64,000 nt of DNA from Tolypeutes matacus (Eukaryota > Chordata > Mammalia > Cingulata > Chlamyphoridae), in contig JAKSZT010054396.1 in assembly GCA_026826555.1 (NCBI GenBank), forward strand, positions 17,720,581 through 17,784,580, read 5' to 3'. The position numbers were made by a program, and so were the translations under genes. The notes under the pieces are model-generated. The model searched no databases. It had not been told where the DNA came from and saw only the letters and a program-made list of their open reading frames with translations. Shown one piece after another: positions 24,297 through 36,118 of the stretch; position 1 is the first letter of the stretch, and each line of letters opens with the position of its first letter.

Positions 24297-25135
24297 GGCA
24301 CATGCTTGCTCAGGACCCAGACCTCCTCTGTATTTTAACACTGATACCCTGGTGCTCCACCTATTCTGGGTGCTTTCCAATGGACCATTCAATTTTTCAC
24401 AGGTATTAGAGATGGGAACTCTTAACAAACGGGCCTTAGGGACCAAACATTTTGCCACTGCAAGACATTCTTATGGGTCTAGGCATTCCGAGGCAAAGTC
24501 TACACTGGCCACTAATGTGGTTTGGGAAAGCAGGTAGGTAATAGTGAGAGGCGGCCGTATAAGTTAGGGGAGCAGGGCTCTCAGCCAGTTCTGAGAAAGC
24601 TACCAACACTAATTGGACAAGACTTTGTTTCATGAAAGCAGTTTACAAGCCCTTTCTCAAGAGGGGGGAAGCTAAATCCCACAGGTGGCTCTTTCCAACA
24701 CTTCTGTGAGCCTTTGGAAAACAGAAAAAGAATTGAAGGGGATGTGATATCGGGGAGCAGGAGTGAAAAGAAGACAGGACAGTGTGTGGCTCTACCCTTG
24801 GCCACCTGGGGCTCACCCATGTTGTGAGAGGCATCAGGTAAGGGACTGAGCGTTGGGTGACCTGCTGGAATATCGCAAACAGACTCCTTCTGTCTGAAAG
24901 CCACCTCCCCAGGGGTCCCCAGAAGTTGGCCAGTCTGACTCAGAAATGGCAGTTGGCTTTGAACACAGCCTGGGGCTCCTGGTCTTGAGGAGCTGGCAGC
25001 CCAGGAACTGGAACTAAATCTGCTTCTGGCTATGGGGCCGGGGTCTCGTAGAGTAGAGCTGAGCTACAGAGAAACCCTGGGAGTGGGCATCAGTGTGCGC
25101 TTGCTTCTTAACACAGGGGCCTTAAGATGGCAGAC

Positions 25136-25255
25136 CTCCTCTGGCTCCGCTGTGGCCGCTGCCATCTGGCCCTGGAGAGCCAGGTGCCCATAGTCACTGG
25201 TCATTTGTGAAGCCAGGCCTCCCAACTCCTCCGGGTTAGTAACCGACTTAGTCAT
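25136..25255 (-). CDS. TLN2: TLN2 exon M (R10)
   Basis: 120 nt, 40 codons, phase 0, MTKSVTNPEELGGLA..AAATAEPEE. Acceptor ttccag. The donor GAG|gtctgc matches the consensus only at AG|GT and +5 G, the poorest donor in the window. The next exon begins IGFQIRTRV, so no other GT keeps the protein. Matches talin-1 about 1872-1911, R10. A CpG-rich stretch begins about 90 bp beyond the acceptor. Confidence 0.96.
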
Positions 25256-25339
25256 CTGGAAAAAGAAAACAAGCAAGACACACACACACAGAGAAAAGCA
25301 TGAGAACCGTGTGTTAATACCACTGGAAGCCAAAGAGTT

Positions 25340-25690
25340 TCATTCATTTTAAGCCCCTGACGGGGTAAAGGCCGAAACTTGCATTTGGGGCAGGGCGCTG
25401 GGGAGGGCGGTTCAAGCCAAGCCCATGCTGCATCGCACACAAGAGGCCAGGGCCGCGCAGACACCGCTGGGATCCTCTCAGGCCAGCAGGGTCTGGCAGA
25501 GCCGGGTGGGCGACATGCTCAGCGTGGAGGCCGTGCAGAGTGGAGGCCAGCCCTCGGTATCCATTCTCTGGGGTGGTGAGAGCGGCAGCTTCAGGCCGGC
25601 CCTGCCCTGTGACGACGCCCTGAGAAGCTCCCCCAAGGAAACCAACAGAGGGCGCCCCCCTGTGCAGCGCATATCCCTGCTTACACCCTT
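25340..25690. promoter_or_regulatory. CpG-rich patch (possible regulatory element)
   Basis: About 350 bp with roughly 19 CpG dinucleotides and clearly higher GC than the surrounding intron. No TATA or initiator stands out. Several overlapping reading frames are open here simply because of base composition. It could be a decayed CpG island, an internal promoter or a GC-rich retro-copy; the sequence alone does not decide. Confidence 0.35.
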
Positions 25691-26338
25691 CCACTGGAGC
25701 TGGTCTGGTCTCTAGGAACCCTGAAGCAGGTCCCACACCGGGCAAGGGAGGGCATGAGGACAGGGCTGTTAAGGAAATCGTGAGTGACAAATGACGAAAA
25801 AGCCAAATGTTTTGGAGGAAGAGACTCCTACAGAATGCAGCTTTGCAGTAAATTTGTGCCAAAGAATGACAAGGTTTCAGCCCAAAATTAAAGGGTTTGC
25901 TGTAGCCCAAAGGGTCAAGTTCTACCTTTTTATTTCAAAACATTCAATATTTCCCTCCTGTTTTATAGAAAAAATGATCTCAATTTATCTGACCTAGCTG
26001 GAATATGGTTTTCTCTTTTTACTTCTTTCTCTGACTAGAATGCTTCTTAATTCTCAAAACAACTGTTTTAGCCCAGAAAAGTATCTTGTCCCTCTTTGGG
26101 TAAGAGGACCCCTTCCTGCCCCACCTCTTCTCTTTGAACAAGGACATTGCCTCTTTCTTTGTAGCATTTTAAGGCAGGATGGGAATGTCCAGCCTGTCTA
26201 AGGCATGTTTACAAGGAAATGAAACAGGTTTTCAGGCTGGCATGTAGTTCCCAAGGAACAGATGCTGAACCCCAAGGGAGGGAGGCTGTTCCGTTTGAGC
26301 CCTGCCCAATGGAGCACACTGATTCTGGGGGCGACCTG

Positions 26339-26392
26339 ACAGAGGAGAGGAAAAGAATCCCAAAGTCATAAGAAGCTTGTGGACGTGTGGAC
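26339..26392 (-). repeat. Copy of the exon L splice-acceptor segment
   Basis: 54 bp identical to 27806-27859 except at two positions (26350 G for T; 26385 G for A). In gene sense it has the pyrimidine tract, a TTATGAC branch-like motif and ends in CTGTCAG, so it keeps an AG. It lies in the intron after exon L. The sequence below it (26335 down to 26213) is open in the talin frame. Confidence 0.9.
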
Positions 26393-27701
26393 AAAGTGAA
26401 ACGGGATTCTCTCCAATTCAAGGGGCCTGGCCAACTCTCTCATGGGCAGCAATGCAGCTCAATTCTGAGTTCCTTAAGAGCACAGAAACCAAGTGTCAAG
26501 ACAGGCCAACCCAGAATCTTGCCCAGGAGATATCCCAGAAACATCAGGAGGCCACACAAAAATGTTTTCACCCACTGCTGCCTTGTGCTTCCTGCTCTTT
26601 GGAAATTGGCATCGCAAGGGCTGCTGGATTCGATCTATGAGCTGACCTGTGAGGTTCCCCAAGAAGGGCCAGTTTGGGCCAACTCCAACCTTTCCATAAT
26701 ACACTGCAATGGGCACCATTCTTACCTCCTTCCCCAGCCCAAATTCTTTTAAACAACAAACCTGGCACAATCACAGGGTTTCTATGAATTCAGCAGTGGC
26801 TGCCTTTGTGGTCCAAGCTCAACCTCTAGTGGACACATGATTACATGACAAAACCATTCAGAAAGGCGCCTGGGCCCGATGGGCCAGGAACCAGCCTGGG
26901 CCTGACTGTGGTCCTCCAGCAGGAAGGCCACTTGATTTCTCAGCTCAGCCCTTTGTGGCAGGCATCAAAGAGACATCTTTCCAATTTTAGCCCATAACAG
27001 GAATTTACATTCTACATACTCCTTTTAATTCTTTGAGAACACCATTTGTAAAACTTTTTAACATATCAAGAAATCATTCACTGTCTCTCAATGCCATTTA
27101 TACCTGAGAATCCATATAATCCAATTCTGATTTTAAAACATTTACATGTAACTCCCCAAAATTACCTCCCAAAGTTACATGTCTTCCATTGTCAGAAAAA
27201 AAATTTTATGTAGCCATTCTGTTTAAGAGCAGCAATACACTTACTGTCCAAGTATTATAATTTGCTTCCATCAGACAATCTCTGTTTTGTTTTATCCTAA
27301 AATGTCTTCTCTTATACCCTGATTTTAATCTAGAAACAATCCTCAAGTCCTCTGAGAGGGCGAATGGGATTTTTTCTTTCTCCTTACCTCCAACTTCCTT
27401 CTTGTCCCTCCTTGACTCTCATTTTCTCTCCTTCCTTTGTTCCCCTGTCCTCATGCCCAAGTCCCAATCATCTTTAGGTCCCTCTTCACAGCTTTATCAT
27501 GAGATGGTAACTCCAATATACTGGGACTTTTAGACCACAGGCAGTCAGAAAAATCACAGATAAAAGACACCGGGTTCCAGGACAAATTAGAAACAGGACT
27601 AGGTCCTCATCTCTCCGATATGGACCCCAAATTGAAGACTCAGTGGTGGTGGTGGTTAAAGGGCAATCGGCAGTGAGTAGGGGAGCTCTTTTTCTTCTTA
27701 C

Positions 27702-27803
27702 CATTTCCTGAGCTGTTACCGCAATGGCTTTGGAGTATTTAACCACAGTTGTCTGATAGTCGACAAACGTTCCCTTTGGTTCTGGAGGAGTACCTTCATC
27801 CAG
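27702..27803 (-). CDS. TLN2: TLN2 exon L (R10)
   Basis: 102 nt, 34 codons, phase 0, LDEGTPPEPKGTFVDYQ..VTAQEM. Acceptor ctctgtag, donor ATG|gtaaga. Matches talin-1 about 1838-1871, R10. A 54-bp stretch starting three bases outside the exon (27806-27859), containing its polypyrimidine tract and likely branch region, is duplicated at 26339-26392 in the next intron. Confidence 0.97.
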
Positions 27804-27805
27804 CT

Positions 27806-27859
27806 ACAGAGGAGAGTAAAAGAATCCCAAAGTCATAAGAAGCTTGTGGACATGTGGAC
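27806..27859 (-). repeat. Exon L acceptor segment (parent copy)
   Basis: Begins three bases outside exon L and includes its pyrimidine tract and probable branch region. It is 52/54 identical to 26339-26392; similarity stops at the exon border on one side and at 27859 on the other. Confidence 0.9.
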
Positions 27860-28587
27860 TGTACTTATTAGAATTAAGAACTTTGAAAACTGGAGAGGTC
27901 CTCAATGATCCTCTGACCCAGAGTTTAGAGAATTCCCCGACTTCTGAGATAAGGATTTCCAGTAGAAACTGCACAAAAGGTGCTCAGGGTACAAGCAAGA
28001 AGAGGCCCCAGCTCTCTCTGAGAGGAGTAGGAGAGCTTTCCAGAGGAATGGATGTGTCAGTTGAGCCTTACCAGGTGAGGAGGAACCTGCCACCTATAAA
28101 AGGTGGGAAGAGTGTTCCCCCCAAAAAGGAATAGCATTCAAGCACACGGGGGTGTGAATGAACCTGACAGCTCTAGATAAGGACAGAGTGGCAGAAGATG
28201 AGATGGGAGAGGAGGCAGAATCTATATTGCGAAGGGCTTCCGTAGGAATGACATTGCCCACAGATGTCTATACCCAAAAACCCTGACTTATGATCTAAGT
28301 GGGGGAAAAGAAGATTTACATGGGAAGGCACTAGGAAAGATGTGAGGTTCACCTGACTCTAAGTGCAACAGGAATTGTGTGAAGGGCAAGACTATTATGG
28401 GGCAAAACAGCCAGAGCAGTTCAGAAGACTTATATTTGAAGCCTGGTTCCAGAGCTTGTGAATGGGCCTCAAGCTGGTTACTTAAACTCTCTCAGCCTCA
28501 GGTTCTGCACTGGTAACTTTCAAACTTGTAGGTTGCAGTCAAGATCAACTGAACACTATATCTGGCCACGTGCTACACATAAAGGAA

Positions 28588-28713
28588 GAGGAGATGATGA
28601 CCACAATAATAAAGATGATGATGATGATAATGATGACAGTGTCAACGATGACTACGATGAAGAAAAAGGCAACCCATCTTCACCACCATCATCATCATTA
28701 CCATCATAATTCA
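28588..28713. repeat. Opposed GAT and ATC trinucleotide repeats
   Basis: Imperfect (GAT)n at about 28588-28665 followed by CAC/ATC units at 28680-28708. Because ATC is the complement of GAT, the block can fold back on itself. On the plus strand it happens to encode a run of Asp and Asn; this is not a gene. Confidence 0.85.
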
Positions 28714-29254
28714 TCGCTGAATGATATTCCAGGTTTGGAGACCAGGTGAACAGAAATGAAAATAGGAAGAGTGAGTAAAGTGAGGTCAGCCTGACTTGAA
28801 CAGAAGGGAGCTGCTAGAGAGTAGTGGGAATGAGGTTGGATCTGTTTCATGGAGAACCTTGAAAAGCACGAAGAAAATGGTGGGCTTTGCAGGGAATGGA
28901 GAAGATCTGCCTGGAAGCTCTGTGTTAGACAGTTTGGAGTCAGGGAAGAGATTAGAGGCCAGGAGGTCAATTAGGAAAATGTTAGATGGGTTTTTTGATA
29001 AGAACTACATGTCAATCAGGCCCAAGCTACAATGTGAGTAGAAGGAATTCCTACTGTAGTGTATGACCTGGCTGCACAGCCTGGGATGTAATTTTCACTG
29101 AACTATCAACACAAACTCCAGGCTGGACCTTAGATTTAAATAGAGTTTTTGTTTGGTTTGTTTCTTTAATTTCCTTTCTTGACAAAATTTTTTAAAAAAG
29201 AAAGAAAAAAGAAAAGGTACAGGATCATGAAACCTCAAAGGCTGAGAACCAATA

Positions 29255-29345
29255 ACTTCACTGAATTCTATAGGTGGGGAAACCTGGGTTCTGAAGGGTT
29301 GAGTGATTTATCCAAGATCACCCAGAAAGCTGATTAGTCATATTA
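29255..29345 (-). mobile_element. MIR-like fragment
   Basis: 'ggtggggaaacctgggttct', 'gatttatccaagatcaccca': the conserved MIR core in reverse, short. Confidence 0.45.
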
Positions 29346-30824
29346 ATCTATTAGTTTCAAAACCTTCCATGCTTAAGTACAGAGACTCTTGGCAAGAACC
29401 TCCACAGCAGAAGCCCCAAGGGTATTAAGAACTGCATTCAAGTTAGAATCCCCTTTGGGTACACTCGTATTTTTCTGCCAGTCACTGCCTTTGAGAATTT
29501 TAGATAATGATTCTAATAGTACCTCAGTGTTTTTAACCAATTAACTGACACTTTGGTAGAAAACATCCACTTCCTAATGCCTTGCTACTTAGGGGCTCAA
29601 GGGACCTGAACTATACTTAATATGAAGTCCCCAGCGATGGGCAGGCCAGGGTGGGCTCAGGCAAAGGGAGCAGGGTAAGAGTTGGCGTGGGGTGCCTTGG
29701 GTGCTAGGTTGGGGTATATAAGAGTTTAGGGGTACCAATGAAACCCCAACTGTATACTGTGTAGAACTGGGGGAAAAAACAAACCACAAAAATTTTTGTT
29801 TCTAGCCCCTGTGGCTCATGCTATCAGCCATTCCCAATTTAATACCAGACTCATTTCCCACCCCTTCTGGGAAAATCAAGTGTGCCCTGGGCCGACAGAA
29901 CTTCTTTTCCTATTGACACCACAGCATGGTACACAAGGCTTGAAGGTTACAAGCAAAAGCCTTCAGGGGTCTGGCTTCCATCCACCAGGGGTTTATGGAG
30001 TTCTTCCCTATTTCTGGAGTGACTCTGAAAAACAGCTTTTCCTAAGAAGAAAAAGATTATCATTTGAATTTCTAACTTGTACCAAGAAACCTTGAGCTCC
30101 ACTATTTAGTGACTCTGGTAGATCCATAGCTTATTTCAAAGCTCTGGTGTTCTGATGTCCTGAAAACCAAACATTCACTGAGACTTATTCAAGGGCCCCG
30201 GGAAAGAGGGAATTTCATTCATTTTCTGCCAAAATGTCCAGATTTGAAGTATGAGAAGTTCACAACAGAAACTGAGTGCCTTGACAAGGCAGAGCCCTGG
30301 GTCTCTAAAGGGAGCACGGCATCCCAGCTTGGACCTGCTCCTTTATCAGTCTGATAATGACTACATAATGTTTAAGGATAATTATTGTAATTATAGTGCT
30401 ATCTAGTTTCAGGCTATCATTTCTTTATGGAGATACGAACAACCAATCTTCTCAACATTAGCAATTGAAGACTGCCTATTATCCTGAAAACCCATATTAA
30501 TGGATTCACAATCTGACAACGGACATTTCAAAACACAGACAATGTCAAATTCTTGGCTATGCTTCCGCAGGGTGGCAATTAGATGTTGGTGAACAATTGC
30601 TAATTTTAATGAATATTAAACTGACATGACTAATGAAGGATTCCTTGGGGGAAAGAGCAGGAGCTATGGAGTTCAAGCTGTCTCCAGTTGTATTTCCCTA
30701 CAGACCTAACTCACCTGATGGGTCACTAAATGAGAAAATGATCATCATTTTATCTTCCATTCCATTGCTTATGAGAGTTCACGAAGGCTTTTGCTCATAC
30801 TATTTTAGAGGGTTCCACATCTGT

Positions 30825-30995
30825 TTATTTATCAGAACCATGGGGAGATTTAAAACATTACAGAGATTCCTGGGCTCTATCCAACAGACTGAGCAGATTT
30901 GGTGGGGTGTGTTGTGTGAGGGGGTGGGCAGGAATCTGCATTTCTAAAACTCCCTAGTGATTCCAAGGTAGCCATTCCAAAGACCAGTACTTAGA
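30825..30995 (+). mobile_element. MER5A-like hAT remnant
   Basis: 'tatcagaaccatggggagat', 'gagattcctgggctctatcc', 'ggaatctgcatttctaaaac', 'ccctagtgattccaa': the MER5A order. Non-autonomous hAT-Charlie element. Confidence 0.7.
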
Positions 30996-31340
30996 AATCA
31001 CTTCTCAAAATTTCATTCTGAGATTTGTTCCTCACAACACTCCTAAGAGGTAGGGGAGATAATTATTTCCAGTTTATGAAGAAAACAGTTTCTTTTTTTC
31101 TGCTCCTCTGTAAAATTGGAAGGATGGGTGCTACTGGTTTACAGAAGTGAGAACAGGTAATATGATGGACATTGGACTGGACATACATACATCAACCAGA
31201 GCTTTTGAGAAGGTTTGTTAGTTTCAGTCTCCAATCTCAGTCAGCTCCTTGGAGACGAGCACTAGAGGACCAAATCAGAGGGAAGCTGAGGAGGAAATGG
31301 AGCCGAGGACTGAGGGAGAGCACCTGGAGCCCAGACGCAC

Positions 31341-31487
31341 CTTGCTCATGGCTTCGGCTATGGCATCGACCATGCCTCCCACCAGCCCCACTTCGCTGGC
31401 GGCTTCATTCAGCGTCACCATGATGTCATCCACAGCCTCCTTCATCAGCTGGGCGGCTTCCATGATGGCATCGTGGGTGTGCTGTGC
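31341..31487 (-). CDS. TLN2: TLN2 exon K (R9/R10)
   Basis: 147 nt, 49 codons, phase 0, AQHTHDAIMEAAQL..AIAEAMSK. Acceptor atcgcag, donor AAG|gtgcgt. Matches talin-1 about 1789-1837, the last helix of R9 and the entry to R10. It sits alone between introns of 7.6 and 3.5 kb. Confidence 0.97.
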
Positions 31488-32185
31488 CTGCGATGGACGG
31501 GTGAAGAGAGCTCTGAGCTGTTTTCTTTAGGCAGAAGAAAGTGGTGCTCAATCTTTTAAGAATCACTTCCCTTACTTTAAGAATAACCTTAGAAAGCCAA
31601 GTACAAGACTACATCCAAATTATGGAGCAAGGCAATGTATTTTTCCTTTTCTTTGTATGTTTGTTCAAAAAATAAATAAAAATCAGAAAGATGGAAAAAG
31701 AAAAGGATCTCTTTTTATAATCAAAAGTAAAATAAAACCATAATATCAAACAGTGTCTTATGATATGACTATTTTATATGTTACTATGTTCAGGGTGATA
31801 GGAAAAGAAGTCACAGATTTCTGAATATACAAGTTGACACATTTAAGAAAAAACTAATATAAGGGAAAACTGTGTTCACAACAAATGTACTTCTCTTCAA
31901 GTTGTGCAACACACTATAATTTCCTTCCTACAAATAAGACTGGGTTACAGAAATGTGGGGACATGTAGGAGAAATACATCTGTAGAAGGCCTAACATGCT
32001 TTGGAACTATGTCACAAATTACACTGCCACATGGTTGGAGGGATGAATGAGGAGAGTTCTCCAAGGAAAGCCATTTGGCAAGCAAAGCCCTGAGGATGCA
32101 TGTGTTCCCTACACTCTACCCAAAGGTGCTTAAAAAAACTGCAGGTGTTTCACCCACGAGTCAAGCACCAAATAGGGGCTCAGCA

Positions 32186-32217
32186 AATGAATGAATGAAT
32201 GAATGAATGAATGAATG
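32186..32217. repeat. (AATG)8 microsatellite
   Basis: Eight perfect AATG units following 'ggggctcagcaa', probably grown from the tail of an old L2 or MIR. Confidence 0.95.
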
Positions 32218-32284
32218 GAAGCTTGAGACAATGGCAGGGATGGGCTCCCTGAAAGACACCTCAAATGGCAGTAAGATGTGGGGG

Positions 32285-32480
32285 AAAGAACAAAGGTACT
32301 GGGGTCAGCAGAACCTGAGTTCTAGTTCTGGCTTCACTGCTAACTAGCCAAGTGGCCCTAGGCTTGGCTTCCTTCTAGGTAAAGCAGGAATAACTATAAC
32401 AACACCATGCAGTGACATTCTGATAAGAGGATAAGAGTGCCGGCACCTTAGAAATGATAAGCCTTTGTGCAAATGTCAGT
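32285..32480 (+). mobile_element. MIR SINE remnant
   Basis: 'cagaacctgagttctagttc', 'tggcttcactgctaactagc', 'taaagcaggaataactataa': forward MIR. Confidence 0.65.
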
Positions 32481-32899
32481 TATGACTTCACTAATAAAAT
32501 TACTTCAGAAGACAATGAAAAATAACCTTAAGGAATAATGATTCCTTAATTCTTTACCAGACTGGTGTCCACCTCTCTCCCTGACTTCTCAGGTCCTCCA
32601 TGTGGCAGGGAAGGCAGCCTTCCTCCCTAGACTTATTTCTGCTCCTCTCCGGATGGAGTCCTGGTTGACATCTGGCTGATCTCTTCATAGCTCCACCCTC
32701 TTCTCCCCAAATCCTAATCTCCTTTAGGGTCCAGCCCAAATACCACCTCTTCCCAGAAACCCTTCTTGGATGGTTTTGTCTGCAAGCCCTCCTGTCCCTT
32801 CCTTTGGACTCCTAGAGCCCCAAGAGGCAATTCTGGAGCCAGAGTCATCGAGGGGTGAAGTGTATTTTTCCCGTCACCTTGAAGCTGGGTGCCTCGATG

Positions 32900-33335
32900 A
32901 GCAGACTGTGGTGGAAGTGACACTACTTGACTCCTGAGGCTAGGTCACAAAGATGATACAGCCTGTACCCGACTCTCTCTCAGGATGTGTGTCTCTGAAC
33001 CCTGACCCTCCATGTAAGAAGTGTGGTTCACTTGAGGCCGTATGCCAGAAAGACTGCATGGAAGACCACGCAGAGAGAGCCAGGAGTGCTGGGGACCCCA
33101 TCTGTCCCAGCTGCCAAATACTTAAGTCCTTTCAGCTCAGGCACCAGGCATGTGAGTGACTGTACCTCAAGTCACTTAAGCCCCAGCTACCATCTGACTG
33201 CAGTTGCACAAGAGACTGAGTGAGAACCAGCTAGCTGAGCTAAATCAATCTCCAGAGCCAGGAGAGATAATAACGTTGTTCGAAGCCACTAAGTTTTAGA
33301 GTGGTTTGTTTGCAGCAACAGATAACTGGAATAGC
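32900..33335 (+). mobile_element. MLT1-family (MaLR) LTR
   Basis: 'gtggaagtgacactacttga' and 'gaggctaggtcacaaagatg' near the start; 'agccccagctaccatctgac', 'gttcgaagccactaagtttt', 'gcaacagataactggaatag' at the end. This order is characteristic of MLT1C/D LTRs of the MaLR group (ERVL-related). No internal region. Confidence 0.75.
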
Positions 33336-35119
33336 ATTTAAAGAAAGGCTCCTATGCCAGCTGTGGTGCTTAGGGAAGACTTTTCAGGGGGGGTGTCCAG
33401 GTCGAAGTTAAGACCTGGAGGAAAAAAATCCACATCAGCTAGGCAGAGTTGATGGGGTGAGGAAAGAAGCAGGGGGATGGGGGTGGAGGGAGCCATCCAG
33501 GCGGAGGAAACGTGTGGACAAACCCAGTGGCAAGGAGCAGGAACTGTGATTCTGTGAGCTGGCACATGCAGCGTCCAGTGCAGTGTTGCACACGGCTCCT
33601 GTCCTCCTTTTGTTAACATCTCACCCATGCCAGCCCCATCTGCCCATCCAGACTGCATCTGCCTTGCAGAAAATTTATTCTGCTTCCCTCTAGAAGCACA
33701 GGGTTTACAGGAAATGAAGGGCTTGATCAAGTCGCCAGGTGTCTTACCAGCCCAGGTGGGACTAAGGTAACGGGTGAGACTTATTAATTCTTACATTCAG
33801 AGGTGCTTTCATAAAGATAACCTTCACAGGCTGTTGGTGCAAATTTCTCCTTGGAGACTTGTTTAGAAATAAATGGGACCATCTGTTATGCCACAAAACA
33901 GGCATCGGTGAGGACACATGCTTGGGGGGAGTCACAACAGGTCCTGGCCACCTCTCTCTGCAGGACACAGACTGCGCTCACCCAGGCCACGATGACATGC
34001 TCCAGCTTGCCTCCAACCGGAGCGAGGAACACCTGCCTCATTCACCTGGACGCTGGTAAGATGCCAAGTAGTAGAGCGTATTTGATACAACTCATGAGCC
34101 AACCTCAGGGCCAAATGTGACACTGCATACAGTTTTAAAGTCTACATTCTTATATCTTGAATGAGGCTTTTTAGCATTTTACAAACGATGCTTCCTCCTA
34201 CTTCCTATGTAACAGATGGGAAATTGAGAATAATAATTTTAAAACACGTAGCAGCAGCAACTGGAAAGAGAGCTGCTAGCTCGTGTGAGGGCCTCCTTCG
34301 TGTCTGCACTGTGCTGGTCAGTTTCACATGTAACTCCTTTAGTCCTCACACTCCACCATAAGGGAAGAACTGTCAAGCTCTAGTACTTATTTTGAACTTA
34401 AGCACTAGCACTTATAAGCCAGTGGGCCGTCTGCTAAAGCTATGACACTGGTCAAAAGGAAAATGAAAATGAGCACAAAGCCAGATCAGATCAAATTTAT
34501 CACTATTCTTGAAAAAATAAACCTCAAAGTAGGCCATGTCCCAGCTACTAAGGGGAAGTTTTAGCCTGTTCCCTGCAGGGTGCTTTTAAACCAGGTGAAG
34601 TCACCCAGGCACCACATGGCAGAGGCAAGGCACCCCAGGAACCTGGTCCTTGTGGTTGGCTTGACCCACTCACTCCATGTCCTCCTCTCTATTCCAGGAA
34701 CAACATGCCCTCTGGCTCTCTTGGTTTTGTCTCCCATTGTGGACTTCACACTTGCCCACTGAACTTGTTGTCAGTTCAGAGAACCCACAGGGCAACCCTT
34801 TGAGCTCCTCAGGGCACAGCCTGCACATGCCTTCTGGCTCCTGATAGCTCACACCAGGTGAGCCCTGACTCAGGGACCTCAGCCAGGCACTGGGTCACCT
34901 ATGTAGTGGGCTCTGGTTGCCCTGAGCTACTTCAGGGGCAGAGAACCCTTCCAAAAGACCCAAGAAATTGCATCTCTACATTGGCAGATGAGATGGTAAG
35001 AAAAGTCAGTGAGAGAAGATAGATGATGACTTTTAAGTGATTTAAATAAAAGAAGAATTCCAAGAAGGGAATATGTGAGTCATAGAAACTGGCCCTCTCT
35101 GCTGAATTGAAAATCTACA

Positions 35120-35713
35120 GTGTGCAGTAAAGGGTTAACTCTGCAGGCTTGGGGTATTCAGAACTTGCACATTCCAAAGAAAGGACTGGCTCTTAACAGG
35201 CTCTTGGGAAATAACCTCTAAGCCTTTAGAATATCCTGCCTGATAAAAGTGTCTGGGTATACCCGAGGCCTTGGGCCAGGCCAGATAGTTTATGCCAATA
35301 ATGAGGTTTATGGTAGGGGTCTTGGGCCATGCTGCATCAGTCTGACCTCTGGAGGAGCTGGAGATTGAATAAGGCCAGTCACATGGGTGTCCCATGCCTG
35401 GGTGACTGACCCCAACAAAATCCCTGGACATCAAGGCTCAGGCGACTTCCCTGGCTGGCAATATTTTGTACATGTTATCATACATCATTGCTGAAGAATT
35501 AAGCTCTGTCCTTATGACTCCATTGGGAGAAGACAACTGGAAGCTTGTTCTTGGTCTCTCCTGGATTCTATCTTATGTGCGTTTTTCCTTTGCTGATTTT
35601 AACTGTATCCTTTCACTGTAATAAACCATAACCATGAATAACAACTTTTCTGAGTTCTGTTACCCTTCAAGCAAACCATTGCGCCTGAGGGTGGTCTTGG
35701 GGACCCCAACACA
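35120..35713 (+). mobile_element. ERVL-like LTR, old copy
   Basis: Polyadenylation-type end: 'tcactgtaataaaccataac', 'actttctgagttctgt'-like sequence, then 'ctgagggtggtcttggggac'. The upstream part has 'cctaagcctttagaatatcc' and 'caggccagatagtttatgcc'. It resembles old eutherian LTRs. Borders are approximate and no target duplication was found. Confidence 0.5.
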
Positions 35714-36118
35714 CATGGGAAGCAAGGAGAGCTCTTCAAAGACAATATCCAATGAGATGTGAAATATGTTGACCATGGGTGGTCATTCCTGGGGCAACTG
35801 TGTCAGGATTGATAGTTTTCTCTCTTAGGGACATGAGAGTTAACTGGTAAATTTAAGTTGATAACTGATTTCAGCATGTATGAGGCCTCTTGACACAGAG
35901 ATGGTAAAACACAAAATGTGTGGACTGGCTTTATTTTGACCATGGAAGTCTAAAAGATAACATTTCCTATATATAACTCCCCAGAGAGAGCATCTCTTAT
36001 CAGTACATTGTCATTTATATAGAAGGTGAAATGGAGGGTGTTTATTTCTCTGAATCTCACTTTGAATGAGATGGCTGCTAGTGACAGAAAATGTCAGTAA
36101 ATCTACACATTCATATTA

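Larger units (their letters stand above)
18200..25135 (-). other. TLN2: Intron M-N
   Basis: 6,936 bp. Contains L2/MIR remnants (18540-18650, 19585-19750, 21285-21590), a short GT run near 21868-21878, a poly-T run at about 22584-22604 and a DAS SINE (24189-24296). No exon-like reading frame fits the talin phase. Confidence 0.9.
25256..27701 (-). other. TLN2: Intron L-M
   Basis: 2,446 bp. Contains a CA run (about 25278-25291), a CpG-rich patch (25340-25690), and a duplicated copy of the exon L acceptor segment (26339-26392) followed by a frame-preserving pseudo-exon candidate. The stretch 26830-27480 is AT-rich and unassigned. Confidence 0.9.
27804..31340 (-). other. TLN2: Intron K-L
   Basis: 3,537 bp. 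Contains the parent copy of the duplicated acceptor (27806-27859), opposed GAT/ATC trinucleotide repeats (28588-28713), a weak MIR (29255-29345) and a MER5A-like element (30825-30995). The rest is unassigned. Confidence 0.9.

Noticed and set aside
25344..25910. 188-codon open frame on the minus strand
   Set aside because: It sits in GC- and CpG-rich DNA where stops are rare, has no recognisable domain, overlaps open frames on the other strand and does not fit TLN2 splicing.
28458..28709. Acidic Asp/Asn-rich frame
   Set aside because: Simple translation of the GAT repeat and its flank; no gene evidence.
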